64,000 nt of DNA from Ooceraea biroi (lineage: Eukaryota; Arthropoda; Insecta; Hymenoptera; Formicidae), in NCBI RefSeq assembly GCF_003672135.1, contig NC_039517.1, positions 12,548,601-12,612,600 on the forward strand, written 5' to 3'. Below the pieces are notes generated by a model. It was not told the origin of the DNA, did not search any database, and was given only the letters and a program-made list of their open reading frames with translations. Of the stretch, positions 57,497 through 64,000 are shown piece after piece. The translations under genes were made by a program, and so were the position numbers. Each line of letters starts with the position of its first letter. Positions within the stretch are counted from its first letter, which is position 1.

Positions 57497-57605
57497 GTAA
57501 AGAGGGTTTTGAGCATAAAATACTGTGGGAGTGACGAACCACGGGGTTATGATTTCTATCTGTCACAGTATTGTGAAAGTGGCATGTCCATATTATTATT
57601 GGCAC
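56190..57605 (-). pseudogene. hAT-superfamily transposase, N-terminally incomplete, one nonsense codon
   Basis: Minus strand from 57605; an in-frame TAA at 57339-57341 separates the first 88 codons from 377 open codons (57323-56190). Family features: F-S-I-F-T-D-E-A-S-D (first acidic residue region), S-C-D-N-A-S-V-M-T-G (second Asp), the C-x-x-H motif C-P-C-H-S-A-A-L, T-R-W-L-S-H, and a helical middle insertion. The usual BED zinc finger is not seen, and the C-terminal dimerisation block is weak or missing. A (GT)n(GC)n run is translated as Cys-Val and Arg-Ala repeats near residue 38. Probably a dead copy, though the long open part could be a domesticated fragment. Confidence 0.8.
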
Positions 57606-57980
57606 AATGTTCCATTTGTTTGCTTTTTTATATGCTGTACCTAATATAATACAAGTATTTCGAAAATGAATAATGACATAAAATTACAAAAATAATATGA
57701 AATAGAGAAAGCTGTCTTACTCCTACTATATATAAGAAAGTGAATATTTGTTAGAGCATAAAATGTAAAGATTTTTCCATACACATTGTACAGTGATAAG
57801 CAAATTTAATGTCGTTTTTAAATAAATCTTTTCTTAAATGTTTCACAAAAGTATTTCATGGAATATGATTGTAAAAGTAACTATACATTTTCATGAAAAG
57901 GATGAGTTGGCATTAGCATTATATAATATTGTAGATATATAAAAATTGTTCAGTCGGAGTTTACATTTCATATATTTTGG

Positions 57981-58045
<65 letters not shown>

Positions 58046-61000
58046 ATATATTTATTAAATCACATCCCTTTGTTACTCATCGATGATTGTCGACCGAAAG
58101 TGTCATAACTAATTCCAAGTTCGGTTAAGCCGTGCTGTACGAAATGTTAATTCAATTGCTAACAAGTAGCTAGCAGTAAACGGCGAGGCTAGACTTGCAA
58201 TTGATAGCAAGAGGCGCAGAGGTGCGCCTCTATAAGGGAATTTAAGAAAGATGAGAAGATATAGTGAAGAAGAGATAATGAAGAAGAGATTCATGAAGAA
58301 TTAGCAGCATCCGGAGCTGGATGCGCGCGCGAAGAAGGATCGCACGAGAGTTAAAGTTCATGCTGTTATTCGCGCGAGGTCAACAAGGATTACGATACTT
58401 GTATCTTATAGATTCGGAGCAGCGCAGCATTTGCATAGAGCACGTAGTGGAGTCACTCTGCAGTAGTTAATCTGAAATCGAGCCACAATTTCTAATAAAC
58501 TGGATTGGCTCGAGTGACTTCCACCCTGAAGGACAAAGCGGTTGACTTGTATGTTCTCGAGCGATCACTGTTAAGCGTATATTCTGGAATCCAACATTGT
58601 TCTCCAGAATTGTATACTGCTATGGACTACTATGAACGACATTATGAATGATCGCCTACAAGCTTACTGTCGATGTGAAGAATATTATACTATGATCGTC
58701 GCTGTATCGTGTGATAAGATCATAAGAGCCAGCATTTTGTACAAGCGACGCATCGACCTGATCATCAGTGCTGCCATTATTAAACACCAAAGAGAAGAAT
58801 GACGAAGAAAACAATGAAGAAGAGGATAATAAAGGTCATCAGTGAAAATGTATGAAAATAATATTTTCGCTGAAATGAAGAATAACGACACAATGCATTT
58901 ACGGAAATTCTGACTCCTCATCTACTTTTCTGTGAATTTCAAGAAACAGTTTGTGAAAGGAAAATCGATCATATGATTTTGCATGAAAATTAAATGGACA
59001 TCAAAGTTTCTTCATCATTGAGGTTACCAGAAAATTGCATCAAATTAAGTGGACAACATGGCAAGAAAAACAGTGAAACACATTATGATTATGCAGCGTT
59101 CGATTGGGTCGGATCGCAGTTTTTGCAACTGGTATTATCTATCATAAATCGTACGCGATGAGATATACATCTCACTCAAAACCTTTGAGAGAAAATTGAA
59201 ACAACTGCAACTTAGAAATTGGAGTGTTAGTGAATTGTGTTCCTGAAATTAGAAGCATTTAAGAAGATCAGACATTCAAGAAGATGGATCAAACTTTAAG
59301 GGAGATGTACAGCACCGTGTGAATGTACCAAAGGCTAGCCGAAAAATAAAAATGCCCATTAACATGTTCTATACATGAAAGAAAACTTCCGTGAAGAAGC
59401 AAATACTTATTTATTGTGAAGTATGTGAAGCGATATACACATATACATCATGATATTATCGTCATATATATGACATGAAAATCCGACTGATTAATGGATG
59501 GTATTCCTATTACCTTAAATCTGCACATATTCCATTTTCATGATAATGTCGAGTTAGCTTTGAAAATGTTAAACTGTACGGCAAATGCTTGTAAAATAAT
59601 CTATTAAAAGGGACAAAATACTTTCCTTATTATTGCAATGAATTTTTGCAACAAACGTTCATTTCTTAGAATGCGTCAAAATTGTAAGTTAAAGAAATAA
59701 GTAGAACAAATCTTTATTTGATAAGGTACTCGAGGTACATAATAAGATATGAAATATCTATAACATTTATATTTTCAATATGCACTATGTAATATTGAAA
59801 ATATAAAAAGCTCATTAAACTTGCTCTTTACAACGCATTTTAAGAAATTAAGTACTTTAGATTATTTTGTCCGTGAAATTGTTATTAGTTAGGAGTAAGA
59901 CATTCTTCTTGGAAAGATTGCAAAGCATTTCCTATTTTGTTTCGAGATGAGAACCGATTAACACACATATTTAAAATATACGAAAACCTTATTTTACTCC
60001 GCAAGAGACATTTCCTGAGAGACGTATCGATTAAGATAAAATACAGTTGCTGAGACATTTGCATGTCTCTCTGTAATGCGTATCAACAGTTGCAAAAAGT
60101 AGCAGGACAAATATGATTGATTGATTGATGGAATACGACAAATAATAAGAAACATTTTATTTCCCACAGATTATTATGTGTAAAATAGATATGTGCATAG
60201 AATAGATTATTTTGCACATAATGATGATCTCCCTGTGGTAAATAAATCAAGTTTCATTGCTGTTATTCCCAATAAATTCACTTATTTATCTAATACGTTT
60301 TGGTAACTCACATAATAATACGCAATACTTTCTACTAGGCGTAATTTCGAATACGTATGAATATATATGTATTCTGAATATAACTTGAAGTATTATATTA
60401 GGTAAAAAGCATATGCGCTTTTTTCCTTTAAATGCGAGAAGTACTGAATTCATTTTCTACCGCTCTGAGTTTTTAAACTAATATTTCGTTCTTGTTACAA
60501 ATAGAATTGTGGAGTTCTTAGACTTTGACTGGAATTCTTTCAGGAATTATTCTCTTCAGATTGTTATGAGAACTCCATAATAATCATTGTGAACATAACG
60601 AATTCAGTATTAGTTTAAAAACTCAAAACGATGAACAATAATTTAGTACTTGTAGTGTAAAGATCACTTTACCCAATCTATAATTCGCGACAGAAGAAGG
60701 ATATAATTCTATTAATAATTTTACATATATATCTTGTATATTAGATGAGTATATTGCATAGTATATTTGTATATATTTCTTTATTTCATTTATTACATTG
60801 TATATTGTAGCTTTATTATTGTAGATATTGTAGATTTATTAGATTAGATAGTATATTACATGAGTTGTTTACTTATTTCCGTTTTTGTTATTCATGTGTA
60901 GATGTACTTCTGATGTTTCAAATATTCTTTCTTTTAATAACAGTTTTGTTCCGAATTCTGTCGTCAATTATAGATTTAGTGTAAAATGCCTTTACAATAA

Positions 61001-61882
61001 TTTTTATATTCTTTATGCATTGCGTGTCTTTTTCTATATTGGATTCTTTACATCTCTCTATCTATCTATCTATCGTTTCTTTTTTTCTATTCTTTATACC
61101 TATTTTTTTTCTATTCTTTCTATTCTTGATAGCTTTCTATCTATCTATCTATCGTTTCTTTTTTTATATCCTTTATATCTGTTTTTTCTATCTATCTGTT
61201 TTTCTATCCTTTTTTTCTATCTATCCTTTCTTCCTGTCTATCCTTTCTACCTATCCTATTCTGTCGACATTATTTGGAAATGCAAAAAATTCTTTTCTGT
61301 AATATTACATGATTTTTATTATTGCAATAGTACATTACTATATTACATTACTTTTTATTATTTAATTTCATTTTGTTTAATTTAATTAATTTAATTTACT
61401 TTTATAAAATTACATTCATTTTTATTATTGCAATATTGAAGAAACTAAATTTTTTACATTTCCTCCTGACGGAAGACACCACCACCTTCTCGCGATTTCC
61501 GTTGAGCAACAATATGTACGCCGTTCATTCGTAAAATTGAAATACAAATAAATGCTATTAACAAGCTACAAAGTATACTAACAAAGTACTTCTTACGAGT
61601 AACATACAAGTAACATTTTAGTTAATTTCTAATTATAGTTTTGCTGTAACAAAAAGTTATTCTTTCAATTTCTTGACGGAACGTTTTTAAGCAAAAGGCG
61701 TACATGTTGGCTAAGAGTGGATTTCTATTTTCTACTTGAACACTCCTTTGGTTCTTTATTTCTTTGTTTATTATTTAATTATTGTATATTGTATATATTT
61801 TTATTTCTTGCATATTTTCATACATATCTTATGTATTGCATATATTTTAATATTGTATAAAATATGTATTATATATATGTAT

Positions 61883-61918
<36 letters not shown>

Positions 61919-61921
61919 GAG

Positions 61922-61969
<48 letters not shown>

Positions 61970-62300
61970 CGAGCGAGAGAGAGAGCGAGCGAGAGAGCGA
62001 GCGAGAGAGAGAGCGAGAGACAGAGAGCGAGTGAGAGAGAGAGCGAGAGAGAGAGAGATGTGAGCAGCAACATATGTATTACAATTTTGCGGGCGCCAGC
62101 GAACGCGAAGTCAGCCCGCTATAGCTATATTGCAGTATTAGCTATACGTAGAGCAAGAACGAGACAGCGAGTATATCTGTCCTCCTTTACTGGCCCGAAG
62201 TTGGCCGAGGCGCGGCGCGCACACGGACACGGTTGCTCGCATGCTGCGTATCCCCACCACGCGCTGTAGCACGCTGCTGCGTCCTGAAAGTGGCAACTCT
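57073..62300 (-). repeat. Giant inverted repeat 3, right arm (5228 bp)
   Basis: Reverse complement of 49481-54719. Includes the first part of the hAT gene and the long AT-rich stretch 57606-61880 in which I see no gene. Confidence 0.95.
61884..62058 (+). repeat. GA-rich microsatellite, mirror of 49723-49915
   Basis: gagagagagcgagcgagaga units. Confidence 0.9.
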
Positions 62301-63058
62301 GGTCACGCGGCTACTACCAATCGCGGGGCTAGCATCGCGATCCGCACATGATCATGAGCATCGGACAGCGCGCGGCTAAAACGTGTTCCAATCACGTACT
62401 TCGCTTGGGGGTCACCCTCATGCTTTCAAAATCATTGGGTTTCAGAGGAAATCCATGCTCTAATAAATAGACCCCCGAGTGACCCGACTCGCCTCTTCGT
62501 CTTGATTAGTCAAGGTACACGCGCACTTAAAATTTCTGAATTGTATCGGGTAATAATTTCGTCGCTTGCGGACCGAACGACAGACAGAACCGGATCGATT
62601 TCGTTGCTCGCGACAATCGAAACGTGTTTAATTCACTCTTCTTTTCATTGTACATAGTGTAAATAGTTTCTTTAAATATACGCAAGACAATTGATATCAA
62701 TTGACCCAATTTTTCTGTTCGTGTTGTGTGAAAGTGCTGCATCCTTTCCGCGACCCCTCTAACTTGCAACAGATAGAGCATTTGTTATAAGAAAACAATT
62801 TCCTATATGTCTAACAAGGGGAGGCCACAGGATGTACCTGGACTTTTTGGACGAAACTTGATGAGTATTTAGAGAACAATATGTAGATAACGGTAAGAGG
62901 GGTCTCCACTTTCGGAACTTTTCGGAACCCAAATAAATAAGATTACAATAGTCATTTTGTATTACATTCAATTTTTCCTTTCCCGAACAAAATTGAGCAA
63001 AAATTACTTCTGCAATCTTCTTTTCTAATCAAAATGGAACAACCAAAATATGTATATA
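62301..63058. other. Spacer right of inverted repeat 3, no gene recognised
   Basis: GC-rich at first (ctcgcctcttcg, aataaatagaccccc near 62460) and AT-rich later. Small ORFs show no family. Confidence 0.4.
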
Positions 63059-64000
63059 CAGGGTGTCCCGTAAAGACCGGATGAACTTTTAAGGGTAGAT
63101 TCCTGAGATGATTTTAAGGCGAAAATCCTAATACTAAAATGTCGAGGCTATAATAGTTTTTGAATTATAAGCATTTATAGTAAGCGAATCAGATCGTCTA
63201 AAGTTGGCGCGCTCAGACGTGGCACAACGCAAAGTGCTAAAGGCGAAAAGTAAATGTCGCCCTTCTTGTTTACATCGATACAAAGATTACTTATGCGAAG
63301 ATAAGATTACTTTTATTAATATTTCTGCAAACGCGCATTGCGCAATGTAACCTTTTACCGTTTTTTTTAAATAGTGGAAGTGGATATTTTTGTATTTTTA
63401 TGTGATACATAAAGCGCAAGCTGTCAGATGACATTTCCTTCAGAAATCCGCTGTCAATTTCATATTCTACAGGCAAAACTATAGTTATCAAACAGTAACT
63501 ATGTAATTAGCAATAATATGTATTTAGTTTACAATTATTTAACAAACTAAGCAGCTATTATTGCTAGTATCCAAATGAAACTCATTCAAGTAAAGTACTC
63601 TGTTAACTATTCTGTTTGATAACTATAGTTTTGCCTGTAGAATATGAAATTGACAGCGGATTTCTGAAGGAAATGTCATCTGACAGCTTGCGCTTTATGT
63701 ATCACATAAAAATACAAAAATATCCACTTCCACTATTTAAAAAAAACGGTAAAAGGTTACATTGCGCAATGCGCGTTTGCAGAAATATTAATAAAAGTAA
63801 TCTTATCTTCGCATAAGTAATCTTTGTATCGATGTAAACAAGAAGGGCGACATTTACTTTTCGCCTTTAGCACTTTGCGTTGTACCACGTCTGAGCGCGC
63901 CAACTTTAGACGATCTGATTCGCTTACTATAAATGCTTATAATTCAAAAACTATTATAGCCTCGACATTTTAGTATAAGGATTTTCGCCTTAAAATCATC
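63059..64000. mobile_element. Fold-back transposon with arms of about 437 bp (right end outside the window)
   Basis: Begins CAGGGTGTCCCGTAAAGACC after TA. Arms 63059-63495 and 63612-64000 (continuing) are inverted copies, differing at isolated bases; the centre is 116 bp. The same 66-codon ORF appears in both arms but looks like chance. The terminal CAGGGTGTCCCG is shared with the TA-flanked elements at 24976 and 55062, so it is probably a non-autonomous relative. Confidence 0.85.

Noticed and set aside
63291..63816. Identical 66-codon ORFs at 63291-63491 and 63616-63816
   Set aside because: Mirror copies in the arms of a fold-back element, with no protein-like features.
1..64000. tRNA or rRNA genes
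   Set aside because: No cloverleaf with A and B boxes and no conserved rRNA stretch was recognised by eye; a tRNA scan could overturn this.

Overview
The window looks like insect nuclear DNA, most likely a hymenopteran such as an ant. The evidence is introns with GT..AG borders, an intact insect-type UDP-glycosyltransferase gene, a DUF4806-type gene, mariner, Penelope-like, Helitron, hAT and Transib-like elements, and an arthropod-type Maverick/Polinton. Much of it is transposon graveyard. I did not recognise any rRNA, tRNA or CRISPR array. The species assignment is inference; no database was searched.

Region 1 (1 to about 7.8 kb, GC-rich) is a decayed Maverick/Polinton (adintovirus-like). 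It holds a PLA2-domain minor capsid protein (-), a small ORF (-), a packaging ATPase (+, frameshifted), a DUF8207-type protein (+, one nonsense codon), short Pro/Ser- or Lys-rich ORFs behind repeated TATA modules, a chromodomain DDE integrase (+, one nonsense codon), and a protein-primed DNA polymerase B (-). The polymerase is split by a 1.06-kb solo LTR with a 4-bp target duplication, and its 5' end is fused head-on to a capsid-like fragment. At 8.35-9.14 kb lies a clean five-exon acidic gene whose stop codon falls in a duplicated piece of the polymerase gene. At 9.5-10.2 kb is an unknown protein with an internal 45-residue duplication.

Region 2 (10.7-26.6 kb, AT-rich) holds a broken DUF4806 gene, a GART (purine synthesis) gene fragment, a Transib/RAG1-like transposase remnant, a ubiquitin-protease-like remnant, several hairpins, and a complete five-exon UGT gene (521 codons) on the minus strand. 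An internally deleted TA-flanked transposon sits in intron 1 of the UGT, and its expected catalytic His is read as Arg.

Region 3 (27.5-42.3 kb) is a mariner, then a 10.8-kb giant inverted repeat (28889-34268 / 34377-39716) containing a 5'-truncated LINE seated in a CT/GC microsatellite, two exons of an unknown gene, and head-to-head Penelope-like (PLE) copies. A 100-N gap (39717-39816) separates it from a second PLE palindrome with the same 108-base centre but with Ty3/gypsy integrase flanks. The two contig halves may be assembly hairpins of one true locus.

Region 4 (42.5-49.4 kb) has an LTR remnant with a nested TIR element, an intact mariner with perfect 30-bp TIRs and a full 339-residue transposase, and a broken Helitron.

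Region 5 (49.5-62.3 kb) is another giant inverted repeat (arms about 5.2 kb, 2.35-kb centre) built around a hAT transposase and a deleted TA-flanked element. The window ends inside a long-armed fold-back element (63059 onward).
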